Assembly: GCA_963555705.1 (NCBI GenBank)
Contig: OY743171.1
Span: forward strand, 14,879,352 to 14,943,351
From: Ligustrum vulgare
Taxonomy: Eukaryota > Streptophyta > Magnoliopsida > Lamiales > Oleaceae
Direction: 5' to 3'
DNA: 64,000 nucleotides
The position numbers were made by a program, and so were the translations under genes. The notes under the pieces are model-generated. The model saw only the letters and a program-made list of their open reading frames with translations. It was not told the DNA's origin and ran no database searches. Within the stretch, counting starts at the first letter, position 1, and each line of letters opens with the position of its first letter. Shown here in pieces: positions 1 through 10,926 of the stretch.

Positions 1-279
1 CCTTGTATATCACGCATCATTTCGTCTATCATATCATTATTGTCATTTTCCACATCATTCTCATCGTTTATAACCTTCTTTAAACCCACGACCAATCAAA
101 TGACTCTTCACTTGCTCAAAACTACGAAACTTTCTCAGATTCTTACAATCACAACAAGGACACAAAATCATTGCTTCACCTTTCTCTCTCATGTGTTCGT
201 CCGCACATTTCATAAACTCTTCAACTCCTTTCAAATATTCATGTGTATTACGCCTGCCGTACATCCAATCTCGATCCAT
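1..279 (-). CDS. TNP2-type CACTA transposase, N-terminal part (partial)
   Basis: The reading frame starts with ATG at 279 and begins MDRDWMYGRRNTHEYLKG, the usual opening of En/Spm TNP2 transposases (transposase-associated domain). A Cys/His motif follows (CPCCDC with a downstream SHLI), a probable zinc-binding fold. The protein would act in the nucleus on the CACTA ends. Around position 61 the frame hits TGA. The adjacent frame continues with an acidic stretch (DENDVENDNND) typical of the next part of TNP2, so either a 1-nt frameshift or a lost WxxHGE segment is present. The gene runs off the window, so overall integrity cannot be judged. Confidence 0.75.
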
Positions 280-813
280 ATCTAATAACCTATATGCGAA
301 GATATAATTAAAAAAATATTACTTTTGAGTGAATATTTGTAATGATAGTTATATACTTGAACCAACTATATATTAATAATTGAAATCACATGCATACGAT
401 AATTTATTACGTTGAATACTTCATAATTTTACTTGTATATTTTGTTTAGTTATTTATTTAGTATGGTTAATTCTATGATAGTGAAAATCACCTATAATTA
501 CTATTATCTTCATTTTTTATTTGTAAAATCCTACATTAATTTCGGCAGAGTCTCCCCTATAAGTTGGACTTACCCAACCTGTTATCAAAATGCCACAATA
601 CAACAAAAATGTTCAACCTCCACATATTCACTACTCAAACACAATAAATCAAACTTCAACATCATCAACCACTCCAAAATTAATCCAAAATCAATTCTTA
701 ATTCCTAAAATACTCAAAGTATGATTTCATAACCTAACATTCCATGCATAATTTCAATATAATTCCAATAATTCAAATTATATCAATTAACTATTTGCAA
801 TACCAAAATTATA

Positions 814-845
<32 letters not shown>

Positions 846-879
846 ATATATATATATAATAATTCACATTTTTATACAT

Positions 880-918
<39 letters not shown>

Positions 919-1117
919 CACGCACACACACATATAAGAGTAAATTTCTTACGAGATAGAGGCGGGTTCGTGGTGGCGTCGCGGTGTTGGTGGCGTCCTG
1001 GTGTTGGTGGAGGCACGGTGGTGATGGCTCCGCGCGCGATGTTGAAGTGTTGAGAGAGAGAGAGATCTGCGCGGAATGGAATTAAATCGCGCAAATTTTT
1101 GAATTAAATATATTAGG
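280..1117 (-). other. CACTA #1 5' leader with (TA)n tracts
   Basis: This non-coding stretch lies between the transposase ATG and the element terminus. It contains two TA dinucleotide blocks (about 811-859 and 883-916) and a short CA tract near 920-932. A segment around 545-580 (ending CCCCTATAAGTTGG) recurs in similar form at 57362-57390 in CACTA #3, so it is a shared CACTA non-coding motif. No gene is seen. Confidence 0.55.
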
Positions 1118-1180
1118 TTTAGGCATCGGTTCGTCGAGAACCGACGCCTAAACCCTTTTTTTCGCGTTTTTCTACTAGTG
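1118..1180 (-). repeat. CACTA #1 terminus with subterminal inverted repeat
   Basis: The outer end is CACTAGTAGAAAAACGCG on the minus strand (1163-1180). Just inside, at about 1123-1151, GGCGTCGGTTC and GAACCGATGCC form an inverted repeat around TCGAC, able to fold as a hairpin. CACTA elements carry such subterminal repeats as transposase (TNPA-like) binding sites; that role is inferred here. Confidence 0.7.
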
Positions 1181-1783
1181 ATAGTAAGGGCATTTTCTAA
1201 GAAGATCCTTAAATCTACCCCAAGATTCATGAAAACTCTCACCGTCTAGTTGTTGGAAAGTAAATATCTCCAATTTTAGTTTAACTACTTTAGCGGGTGA
1301 GAAATATTTGTTACAGAATTTCCTAGCTAAGTTATCCCATGTAGCTATACTAAATTCAAGCTCAGAATCAAGCCACTCCAATGCACTATCTCTTAAAATG
1401 TAAGGAAATTATCTCAAATGAATGACATCATCATTTATGCCTTGAAATTGGAAATTTTGGCACATTCTCCCAAATCTTGCAACATATGCATTGGGGTCCT
1501 CATGTGCCTTTCCAAAAAACTGGAGATTATTACTGAAAATGTTTATTAAATCTGCTTTTAATTTGAAGTCATTCCTTCCAAAAGACATATATAATATACT
1601 AGAACGGTTTGCAGTTGCAACAGGGGTCAAGAATTGACCCATAGGAAGGCCTCCTACATTTTCATCTTGAGCATTCGGTTCATGGACTTGATTGTTTTGC
1701 GGTGCTTCATTTAGAGCAAGAGCAATTGCACCGGCATTTAGCTCGAGATCAAAGTTTTCATTTGGATTAATCAGGTTAGCCAT
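1181..1783 (-). pseudogene. Athila-like retrotransposon gag, cut by CACTA #1
   Basis: The frame starts at the ATG at 1783 (MANLINPNENFD) and carries the plant gypsy gag retrotransposon domain: LxxFxxFGKAHEDPNAYVARF, then a WLDSELEFSIATWDNLARKF segment and ESWGRFKDLLRKCPYY. Gag would form the virus-like particle. A single in-frame TAA near 1409-1411 replaces a Leu codon in the usual LFP motif. At the C-terminal side the frame runs directly into the CACTA terminus (CAC of CACTA is read as His), so the gene is truncated by that insertion. Same lineage as the element at 4084-15264 but clearly diverged. Confidence 0.8.
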
Positions 1784-2039
1784 CTGGTTCAGATTTTGTT
1801 GTTCCCTAAGTCGTCCTCTAAAGATTTGTTCAATTTCAGATTCTAAAGGTAGAAGATTTCCGCTTTGCGAACGGAGAATAAAAAGACAAGAAGAGAATTT
1901 CTGATTATTTTTTTTATTTTTTTTAGGTTTTTAGATTTTTTTATGTTGTTTTTGTTTATTATGAACCAAAATTCTAAAAACTAAATTTAAAAACTAAGAA
2001 TACTAAAAATCAAAATTAAAAAATAACAAATTAAAATAG
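1784..2039 (-). other. Leader between primer site and gag of Athila #1
   Basis: AT-rich untranslated leader with A/T homopolymer runs (about 1905-1925). No gene is seen. Confidence 0.6.
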
Positions 2040-2057
2040 TCCCCGATAACGGCGCCA
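2040..2057 (-). promoter_or_regulatory. Primer binding site, tRNA-Asp type
   Basis: On the minus strand TGGCGCCGTTATCGGGGA lies 6 nt downstream of the LTR end. It matches, with one change, the tRNA-Asp 3'-end complement used by many Athila-type elements to start reverse transcription. Confidence 0.8.
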
Positions 2058-2063
2058 AAAACT

Positions 2064-3664
2064 TGTTGGTGTGAATATCGCAAGTGCACGATATTGTTAA
2101 CAAGCAATAGAGTGGACTTTTGAGTTCGGGTTGTCGATCCCACGAGGACTAAGTTTTTGCTATCGATTTACTTTGATCAAGAGAATTCTCAGACTAAAGC
2201 AAAAACTAAGAAAATAATTTGCAAATGATTCCAAAAAGACAATAAATTGAGAGATTAATGAATCAAACAATTCCAATAATCAAGAAATAGAAATTTAAAC
2301 TCAAAATAACTAAATTAAACTATAAAAGCGAGAAATTGAACGATGAGTTTTCTTACCAATAAAGAACTATTGGACTAACGATTTCGAAATAATATTCTAG
2401 TTTAATTTCGCATCTCAAGTTGTTTTCTAATATTGTATTTGATCGAATTCACATATGTATCTTATTTACCTCTCTCGAATTCAAATTAGGCCTATTTAAC
2501 TAAGTCAACCATGTATCTCCATAACGGGTCAGAGTTCTCCTTAGTTAAATGCATTAAATTACCTAGGAATTTCTAAGAGATTACAAGCAACCACAAATTC
2601 ATATCTCTATCTTTTTGTTGAAATTGTCGAATTTTACAACATGATTTAATTATTAACTCACCTCTCGAATTATGAAAACAACCATTAAATCATTAATTAG
2701 TGGCCAGTTAATTCATGAATTAAAATCATAGTAAAATCAATACATGAAAACAATAAAATCCTTGACTTGAAAATTGAAATTAAAACTGAAAATATTAAAT
2801 CTTCATCATCAATCCCAATATTAAATTTAGCTAGTCATGTTCTTGAAAGAAAAAATAATAAACAATGAAAATAAAACTCGGAGTTTGAAGAATTGAGGAA
2901 TTAACATCATCTTGCACCACCAAAATAACCTCAGTCGTGACCTTTATTGATTGATTCCAGTCGCAACTTTAATTGTTTATATCTTCTGCCTTGGACTCTC
3001 TTTATTCTCACCAATTAACTCCACTAATCAGCCGAGTTCTTTTTTTTTTTTTTTTTTCACCACCGTGCACCCTTAATTTGACACAACCGAGTGTGTTTTC
3101 CAATTAATTCTCCCAGCCGTATCCTCCACCAACCAAGAAAAATATGCCACTTTTTTCCTTCTTGATTCACAGCAACCTCCAATCAACCGAGTATATACCT
3201 GTGTATATTTTAACTACCAGGTGCCACTCCCTTCAATTCCCAAAGCTGCTGAGTATATATAACCCAAGAATAGCTCCGAAGTTCAACCTTTGTTTGTGTG
3301 TATTTTGATTCCCATCCGCCGACTCTCCTAATTTGGGCCAAAAGAGTTTTCTTGCAATTGATTTTGAGGCCCATGTAACATTAGTGTAGTTTTATTTTTG
3401 AGGCATCAATCCTTTCAAAAAAATTTGACTTGATCCTTGACTTAATTACACGCTTGGTCCTTCGACTTTTGTCTCCAATTGCATCCAGATTTTAGTTTTT
3501 CCATCCAATTGTTGAGTGATTGCTTCAATTCTTCCATATTCTCGACTTTTGGGATAAAACCTGAAATAATGAAAATAAACACAAACTAAGTAGAGTTCAC
3601 TCATGAAAAGCAATATAATATCCTCATTTTGATAGATAAATAAGTGTATAAAATACACTTACCT
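2064..3664 (-). repeat. 5' LTR of Athila-like #1 (about 1.6 kb)
   Basis: The boundaries come from the primer site on one side and from homology with the start of the plus-strand LTR at 4084 on the other; both share GTGTATTTTATACACTT next to the terminus. A T-run (about 3040-3057) lies inside. A short reading frame at 3446-3658 lies within the LTR and is not considered a gene. Confidence 0.7.
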
Positions 3665-4083
3665 GAGAGGATAACAATCGCCAAAGGGACTAGAGTAACG
3701 ACAAGAATAGGCATCCAGTACCAATAGAATTATCATGGATTTGCCTTCTCCTCCCAATTATCCGCCAATTTGAGAAATTGGCACCATCTTTGGAGGGCCA
3801 CAACAGGAAGAAGTACAAATAACACCTTAAAAGGTATATCAAGGAGGCAAAGGAGCCAACTGCTGTGAATTATCATACAAACTCACATCCTCCTGGAACT
3901 TCTAGAATAGAGCCCATCACTTTCACACTAGACGATGTAGTCGAGGTGCACTTACCACATAATGATGCTTTGATAATTCTTTAGGTAATTACCAGAAATG
4001 GCTTGTCTCGAATGTTAGTAGACGATGGGGAATTAGTGAATTCAATTTATGGGGTGACATATGTTAAGATGGGTATAGATACC
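3665..4083 (+). pseudogene. Tat retrotransposon gag/protease fragment
   Basis: Broken plus-strand frames read as the gag end and protease start of Tat-type Ty3/gypsy polyproteins. Recognisable pieces are SRIEPITFTLDDVVEVHLP, HNDALII and SRMLVDDGELVNSIYGVTY followed by VKMGID. The protease active-site triplet, normally D-[NT]-G, reads D-D-G. Internal stops are present. The frame is cut at 4083 by the LTR of the Athila-like element and appears to resume at 15270. The left edge abuts the opposite-oriented Athila #1 LTR. Confidence 0.65.
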
Positions 4084-5488
4084 TGATAAGTGTATTTTAT
4101 ACACTTGGGAATATGTCAAAACGAGAATATATCATTGTGTTTTATGAATTTATTCTACCTAAATTTTGTTTAATTGTTGTTATTTCAGATTTTATTCAAA
4201 AATAGGAACAAAGAAGCAATTGCGGAAATAAAGGTCAAAACTAGAAAAATTGAAGAGAAACAGAAGTTCTGGGGTCAAATTGATCAAATCAAAAGTTGCG
4301 GATACACCGTGCAAATAAAATCAGGGGACTAACTTGAAAGGCAAGGAAAAGATGGAGACTCGCATCAAAAAGCCTTTATATGCGATCGCCACCCATCCAT
4401 GTAGTGATCGCGACTTAGGCGAATTTTTGAGGCAGAATTGAAAACAGGTCTACCACGGGATCCCTGGCCTCCCTACCACGCGATCCCTGGCCCGACTAGG
4501 CCTAGTTTGGGCTTTTGTCCGCGATTTTGATAGAATTTACTTGGGAACTTAACCTAAGATATATATATACAGCGCGAGAGGCGACGAGAGGGGCACTTTT
4601 GCAGAGCCTAATACCAAAGAATTCTTGGCAATTAGACATCAATTTTGAGGGAGATTCAAGCACGAAAAAGCAGTGGAAGTTAGAAGATTAACACGGGAAT
4701 TCAATTCTTGGTGCAAGACTTCTTTTCTTGTCGATAATTTCATAAATTCCATCATGTTTAAATTTGATTTATATTGTTTTTATCATTCATTTGTAATGTG
4801 CAACTAATCTTAATGTTGGGATTCACGATGTAGCCTAGTCAATTACTTCAATTCCATATTTTTTGTTTTAACGCTTCAATGCATGTGTTGATTTATTATT
4901 GTGTTTAATGCGTGAATGAACTGGCCACTCTTCATGATTTCATGTGTTATTTCCATAATCCGAGAGGTGAGTTAATGACATAGATCTAGGTAATAAATCC
5001 GTTAATTGAACGAGAGATAGAGATATACTCTTGTGATTAGTGCGATCGTGTGTGAATTCTTGCGTGTAAAGATACAAGGTTGACTTATTTAGGTAGGATT
5101 GATTTAAACTCGAGAGAGGAATCTCAATTTGAATTAGTGAATTCGATCGAACACATATTTAGAAAATAAAATCTGGAATTAAAATTGATTTAATTGGCTA
5201 GGTGAACCCGTGAATCCCAACTACATTCAACCATATTTAAAAATAGTTGCAATCTTGAAATCTCCATCCGGTGCAAAGGTTTAATCTTTTAGTCATCGTT
5301 CATAATTTTAGTTTTAAAACAATCGAAACTCATTTCTTGATTCAAATAAAGATAAGAATTTACATATTTCGGTAATTAGTAAACAGTCCTTGTGGGAACG
5401 ATAATCCGGACTCTTAGGTCCATTTTAACTACTCTTCTCGACACGTACACTTGCGAGGGTATCTCGCATCACGAGATATTAGTGAACA
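4084..5488 (+). repeat. 5' LTR of Athila-like #2
   Basis: It starts TGATAAGTG and ends GTGAACA; the end is placed by comparison with other Athila-type elements, where AGTTTTTGGCGCC follows. A TATATATATACAGCGCGAGAG segment near 4559 is a possible TATA region. GC-rich GATCGC motifs occur at 4380-4500. The segment near 5390-5480 matches the usual Athila LTR tail (TCCTTGTGGGAACGATA and CACGTACACTTGCGAG). Confidence 0.75.
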
Positions 5489-5562
5489 AGTTTTTTGCTT
5501 TATTTTAGTTTTCGTTTTATTTCTATTTTTTTTTTTTTTGGTTTGTTTGTTTTAATTAATTC
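5489..5562 (+). other. Degraded primer-site region and leader
   Basis: Where TGGCGCC should occur the sequence reads AGTTTTTTGCTTTATTTTAG, so the tRNA primer binding site is lost. A T-rich run follows (5520-5540). No gene is seen. Confidence 0.6.
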
Positions 5563-7365
5563 GTGTTAAGAAGAACTAAATCTTTTGAATTGCTTCCTTT
5601 TGATACAGAAATTGAACGTACTTTTCGACACGGGCGCAAACAACAGTTGGAAGCAACTAAACACACAGATTTAGCAATGGAAGATAACAGAATTCAGATT
5701 AATCGAGCAAATCAAGATAATCTGCTAGCAGAAATTGTTGTTCAACAGCAGAATCAACCGAACAATGGGAGGCGTGCATTGAGAGATTATATGATTCCTC
5801 CAGTAGGAAACATTGGAACATGCATAGTGCCGCCTGCTATCCCTGCTAATAACTTTGAGATCAAGACTTCTTTGATCTCTTTGATCCAGAATTCTGTCAT
5901 ATTCCACGGGCTACCGTCTAAAGATCCACATGCACACCTACGGACTTTCCAAGAACTATGTGACATGCAGTGCATGAATGGAGTTCCAGGTGATGCCGTG
6001 AAGCTGACACTATTTTCATTCTCGTTGGCAGACAAGGCAAAAGCATGGTTCTACACGCTACCCCTCCACACAATTACAACTTGGGAAGTAATGAGTCAAA
6101 AATTTGTTGATAAGTTCTTTCCACCTGGCCAGATGTCAAAGCTAAGGCGCGAAATTCTTTCATTCAATCAATAGCCAGAGGAGTCCATTTTTTAGGCTTG
6201 GGAGAGATTCAACGAGCTGGTTCGACAATGTCCTACTCATGGAATAGCTGATTGGATCCTAATTCAAACGTTCTACAACGGGTTGACCAATGACAACAAG
6301 AAGCATGCAGATTCAACAGCAGGTGGATCTGTGATGGATTTGACCTATGAAGAGGCCTCAGAAATATTCAAGAAAATGGCGACAAACAGTTATCAGTGGT
6401 ACTCAGATCGCATTGCACAGAAATCTGGTGGAATAGCTTCGGTCAATGAAATTATAGCTATTAATGCTAAATTGGATGCATTGACAAAGAAATTTGATAG
6501 CATGAATCAGCAGCCAGTGCTTGCAGCACAGACAACCATTGTTTGTGATTATTGTTTTGAGAATCATGCATTATCAGAGTGTCCTATGGCATATCAAGGT
6601 CAACCGGATAAGGAGCATGCGAATTTTGTTGGGAACAGTCAGAGGCAACAAGGGGGAATGTACTCACAGACGTACAACCCTGAATGGAGGAAGCATCCAA
6701 ACCTTTCATGGGCTAACAATCAAAACGTCCAACGACCGCCAGGGTTTCAACAGTAACAACAACAGGTGAAGAAGACCTCCAGTGAAGAATTGATACTCCA
6801 GCTGCTGTAGAGTCATCAAGCTGACATTAAGGAAATAAAAATTCAATTGGGACAGTTGGCAAATGACATATCGGAAAGACAACAAGGGAAACTGCCTAGT
6901 AATACTGAAACAAATCCGAGAGAGCAAGTACAAGCCATAACAACCAGAAGTGGGATCCAATTGCTAGAAATCAATGTGAGAAGAACGGATAAATCAGAAT
7001 CTGTCACAGAGGCAGTGGAAGAGGAAGAAGAAGATCTAATGAAGAAAGAAAATCCAACCGAAAAATCTGACAGATCAGATGATCAGGTGAAGAAGGCTCC
7101 AACCCCAGTTAAAGCTTACGTACCTCCCATCTCATATCCACAGAGGATGAGGAAACATAAGCTTGACCAGCAGTTTGCTAAGTTCATCGAGAAGATCAAG
7201 CAGCTACACATCAACATTCCCTTTACAGAGGCGTTGACCCAAATGCCGAGCTATGCGAAATTCATGAAAGAAATCCTCACTAATAAAAGGAAGCTGGACG
7301 AGCATGACACAGTGATGCTGATCGAAGAATGTAGTGCAATAAGAAGAAATTTCCTCCCAAACTGA
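5563..7365 (+). pseudogene. Athila-like gag polyprotein
   Basis: One reading frame, interrupted by in-frame stops at about 6172, 6193, 6754 and 6808, encodes a complete gag: an N-terminal region ending LRDYMIPPVG, the retrotransposon gag domain (FHGLPSKDPHAHLRTFQELC, LFSFSLADKAKAWFYTLP, WERFNELVRQCPTHG), a short CxxC-H-C type knuckle (CDYCFENHALSEC) and a charged, Glu/Lys-rich linker. The first ATG in frame is at 5677; anything upstream has no ATG. The stops lie in positions normally Gln or Trp. Gag packages the RNA and forms the particle. A frameshift near 7340 moves into the protease frame. Confidence 0.85.
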
Positions 7366-7895
7366 AGGATCCAGGGAGTTTCACAATCCCTTGCACTATT
7401 GGTTCTATTGATTTTGAATCTGCTTTATGTGATTTAGGTGCTAGCATTAATTTAATGCCTCTATCTATTTTCAGGAAGCTTGGGATTGGAGAAGCAAAAC
7501 CAACTACCATTTCCTTGCAGTTAGCAGATCGTTCAATAAAATACCCTTGGGGGTTGCTTGAAGACGTGATGATAAGAGTGGGTAAATTCATTTACCCTGC
7601 AGATTTTGTTATACTGGATATGGAGGAAGATAAGACAATCCCGCTCATTCTGGGACGATCATTCTTGAGAACTGGAAAAGCATTGATAGATGTTCACGAA
7701 GGAACACTAGTGCTTCGTGTGGAGGAGAAGATCACATTCAACATCTTTAAGTCCATGAAGTATCCTTCATCGTTGGACACCTGTTTCAAAGTGGATCTTG
7801 TGCAAGAAGCAGTACAGGGTGTATATGATGAGGAGCATCCTAAAGATCCGTTGGAGGCGTGCATTGTTCAGTCAGAGTCTGTAAACTCGGATTAA
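7341..7895 (+). pseudogene. Athila-like aspartic protease region
   Basis: The frame continues from gag after a 1-nt shift: KDPGSFTIPCTIG, then the active-site region CDLGASINLMPLSIF (retropepsin D-x-G-A motif), then a flap and the hydrophobic ILGRSFLRTGKALIDV, which is strongly conserved in plant gypsy proteases. The product would cleave gag-pol. It is open to 7895 and then separated from RT by stops (7893-7895 and others up to 8056). Confidence 0.8.
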
Positions 7896-8066
7896 GAGGA
7901 AGTTGCAAGGATGGCCAATGAATTGGACGCATCACCAAGGTTCACGCTCAGAGGAGGTCGTTATTTTGGGCCATTGGGTGAAAATTTGCAGAAATCTCGA
8001 CCATCGTGTGAAAATCCTCCCACTTTGGAGTTGAAACCTTTACCAGTACACCCCTGATATGCATTT

Positions 8067-9184
8067 TTGGGGGATTCATCAACATTTCCAATTATCATTT
8101 CAAGCCACTTGACAGCTTTGGAAGAAGAACGGTTGCTGCGGGTGGTGAATGAACATAAAACTGCAATTGGATGGACTATTGCCGACATCAAAGGTATTAG
8201 TCCGACTATTTGTATGCATAAGATTTTGATGGAAGATGATTCCAAGCCATCAGTGGAGGTACAGCGCAGACTAAATCTGACTTTGAAAGAAATGGTGAGA
8301 AAAGAGAACTTGATGCTGGTATCATCTATCCGATTTCAGACAGTGCTTGGGTCAGTCCAGTTCATGTAGTACCAAAGAAGGGGGGCATGACAGTGATCGC
8401 TAATGAAAACAATGAGTTGATCCCTACAAGGACAGTAACCGGGTAGAGAGTCTGTATTGATTACAGGAAACTGATTGCTGCAACCAGAAAAGATCATTTT
8501 CCATTACCGTTCATCGATCAGATGTTGGAGAAGCTAGCAGGTCACTCACATTATTGTTTTCTGGATGGATAGTCGGGCTACAATCAGATTGCCATCGCTC
8601 TGGCTGACCAGGAGAAAACAACATTTACCTATCCTTACGGTACATTTGCTTTCAGAAGAATGCCATTTGGATTGTGTAATGCTCCAGGGACCTTCCAAAG
8701 ATGCATGATGGCAATATTTTCCGATATGGTGGAACGCTTTATTGAAGTCTTTATGGATGATTTCTCAGTCTTTGGATCCTCGTTTGATGAATGTCTACAC
8801 CACCTCTCCCTAGTGCTTAAAAGATGTACGGAAACAAATCTGGTGTTAAATTGGGAGAAGTGTCATTTTATGGTGCACGAGGGGATTGTGCTAGGTCACA
8901 GGATTTCAGAAAAAGGAATTGAAGTGGACAGGGCTAAAATTCAAGTAATTGAAAAATTACCACCACCTAGCTCAGTTAAAGGAGTAAGAAGCTTCTTGGG
9001 TCATGCTGGGTTTTACAGGAGATTTATAAAGGACTTTTCAAAAATCACTAAACCCCTATGTAATCTACTGGAAAAAGATGTTTTTAATTTTTCTGAAGAG
9101 TGTTTATCATCTTTTAATACACTCAAAGAAAAATTAACTACTGCACCAATCATCATAGCACCAGACTGGAGGTTGCCTTTTTAG
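8067..9184 (+). pseudogene. Athila-like reverse transcriptase
   Basis: RT motifs follow in order: EVQRRLNLTLKEMVRKE, then (after a frameshift near 8305) SDSAWVSPVHVVPKKGG, CIDYRKLIAATRKDHFPLPF, a broken FLDGYSGYNQIAIA, MPFGLCNAPGTFQRCMMAIF and the catalytic box VFMDDFSVFGSSFDEC (FMDD, as usual in this lineage), ending SFLGHAGFYRRFIKDFSK. Stops replace Trp at about 8443 and Tyr at about 8568. The polymerase would copy retrotransposon RNA into cDNA in the particle; this copy cannot. Confidence 0.85.
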
Positions 9185-9187
9185 CTC

Positions 9188-9706
9188 ATGTATGACGCGA
9201 GTGACTATGCTGTGGGGGCAGCATTGGGGCAGAGAAAAGATAAAATTTTCCATGTAATTTATTATGCCTGTAGAACATTGACTGATGCGCAAATAAATTA
9301 TGCCACAACTGAGAAAGAGCTGTTAGCAGTGGTGTTTGCCTTCGACAAATTCAGGTCTTATCTCATAGGATCAAAAGTGGTGGTTTACACTGATCACTCT
9401 GCGTTGAAGTATTTATTTGGAAAAAAATATGCCAAGCCTAGATTGATCGGATGGGTTTTACTACTTCAAGAGTTTGACATTGAAATTCGGGATAAAAAGG
9501 GTACAGAAAATCAGATTGCAGATCATTTATCCAAATTGGAGCAAGTAGATCAGGAGAGTCTTGAGGACATAAAAGAAATATTTCCAGATGAACAGTTGAT
9601 GCTTTTAGCCCACATGATGCAGGTAGAGAAGAATAAGGGGCCTTGGTTTACAGATTATGTAAATTACCTGGTCAGCAATGTTTTGCCACCTGATTTTACA
9701 TATTAG
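9188..9706 (+). pseudogene. Athila-like RNase H
   Basis: In the same frame as RT but separated by a TAG at 9182-9184. The RNase H domain starts [16 protein letters not shown] (first catalytic Asp), continues with [19 protein letters not shown] (catalytic Glu) and [13 protein letters not shown] (Asp), and ends with the conserved QIADHLSKL (last Asp). This activity removes RNA from RNA:DNA hybrids. The four catalytic acids appear present, so damage is in the polyprotein continuity rather than in this domain. Confidence 0.85.
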
Positions 9707-9708
9707 CA

Positions 9709-10926
9709 AAAGAAGAAATTTTTTCATGATCTGAAATTCTTTTATTGGGAAGACCCACTTTTGTACAGAAGGGGATCAGATCAAATAATCGGACGTTGTA
9801 TTCCAGATGAGGAGATTATTCCTGTTCTAGAGAGATGTCATTCATCTCCATATGGTGGACACATGGGAACTACTAAAACAACAGCTAAAGTTTTGCAATG
9901 TGGGTTTTATTGGCCAACTGTGTTTAAGGATGCCTTTTCTTTTGTCAAAGCATGTGACAGATGCCAACGAACTGGAAATATATCATCAAAGCATGAGATG
10001 CCACTTAACAGTGTTTTGGAGGTTGAAGTGTTCGATGTATGGGGAATTGACTTCATGGGCCCGTTCCCACCTCGTACAACAACAAATATATACTGGTGGC
10101 AGTTGATTATGTATCGAAGTGGGTGGAGGCAAAAGCATGTCCAACAAATGATGCCCAAATTGTAGTTTATTTTATCAGAAAGAATATTTTTACTCGGTTT
10201 GGAGCACCAAGAGCAATAATAAGTGATGGTGGGACTCATTTCAACAAGAAGTTATTTAAGGCAGTTCTGGCCAAGTATGGGACTCATCATCGCATGGGGA
10301 CAACCTATCATCCGCAGACTAGTGGGCAGGTGGAAACATCGAACAGACAGTTGAAAAGGATTTTGGAAACAATAGTGAAGTCATCCCGAAAAAACTGGGC
10401 TAACAAATTGGATGATGCTTTGTGGGCATACAGGACAGCTTTCAAAACTCCTATCGGGATATCACCATTTGAGTTGGTATATGGAAAAGCGTGTCATTTT
10501 CCTGTTGAGTTTGAACATAAGGCGTACTGGGTTTTAAAACAGTTAAATCTTGATATGGACTCAGCCAAAGATCAGAGATTTTTTCAACTTAATGCATTGG
10601 ATGAGTTTCACTTAGGAGCTTATGAGAATACATCAATTTATAAGGATCGGACTAAGAAGTGGCATGATCGCCATATTCACAAGAGAGAGTTTCAGGTTGG
10701 AGATCAGGTGCTCTTGTACAACTCACGCTTGAAGCTCTTTCCTGGAAAATTGAGGTCGAGATGGTCTGATCCATTCACGATTGCACAAGTATTTCCATAT
10801 GGCACGTTTGAACTTCATCATCCAACAAAAGGTCATTTTAAAGTCAATGGGCAGAGAATCAAGCATTACTTTGAGGTGGATTTTGCAAAAGAGAAGTCAT
10901 ACATTGACATTGCCAGTCCAGAGTGA
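9709..10926 (+). pseudogene. Athila-like integrase
   Basis: The N-terminal HHCC zinc domain is visible (RCHSSPYGGHMG and ACDRCQRTG), then the catalytic core with GIDFMGPFP (D), IISDGGTHFNKKLFK (D) and GQVETSNRQLKRILE (E), then a C-terminal GPY/F-like region (PGKLRSRWSDPFTIAQVFPYG). A frameshift near 10085, just after the first catalytic Asp, splits the gene into two frames (9761-10165 and 10096-10926). The second part is fully open and ends at the stop at 10924-10926. Integrase inserts the cDNA into the genome. Confidence 0.85.

Larger units (their letters stand above)
1..1180 (-). mobile_element. CACTA (En/Spm) element #1, 5' end only
   Basis: The right-hand terminus reads, on the minus strand, CACTAGTAGAAAAACGCG, a typical CACTA terminus. 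It is followed inward by a hairpin-forming repeat, about 900 bp of non-coding leader and the start of a TNP2-type transposase. The rest lies beyond position 1. The element sits inside an Athila-like gag reading frame that resumes at 1181. The 3-bp duplication expected next to the terminus would be ATA on the plus strand (1181-1183), but the partner copy is outside the window. Confidence 0.8.
1181..3664 (-). mobile_element. Athila-like LTR retrotransposon #1, 5' part
   Basis: In minus orientation the order is LTR (3664 to 2064), primer binding site, leader and gag (1783 to 1181), then the CACTA #1 insertion. The LTR opens with a degenerate version of the family start (AGGTAAGTG instead of TGATAAGTG) and ends CAACA. 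The structure is canonical Ty3/gypsy; tRNA-Asp type priming and gag style point to Athila. The remainder lies beyond CACTA #1, outside the window. Confidence 0.75.

Noticed and set aside
744..959. Tyr/Ile-rich open frame
   Set aside because: It is a translation of the TA dinucleotide tracts in the CACTA #1 leader.
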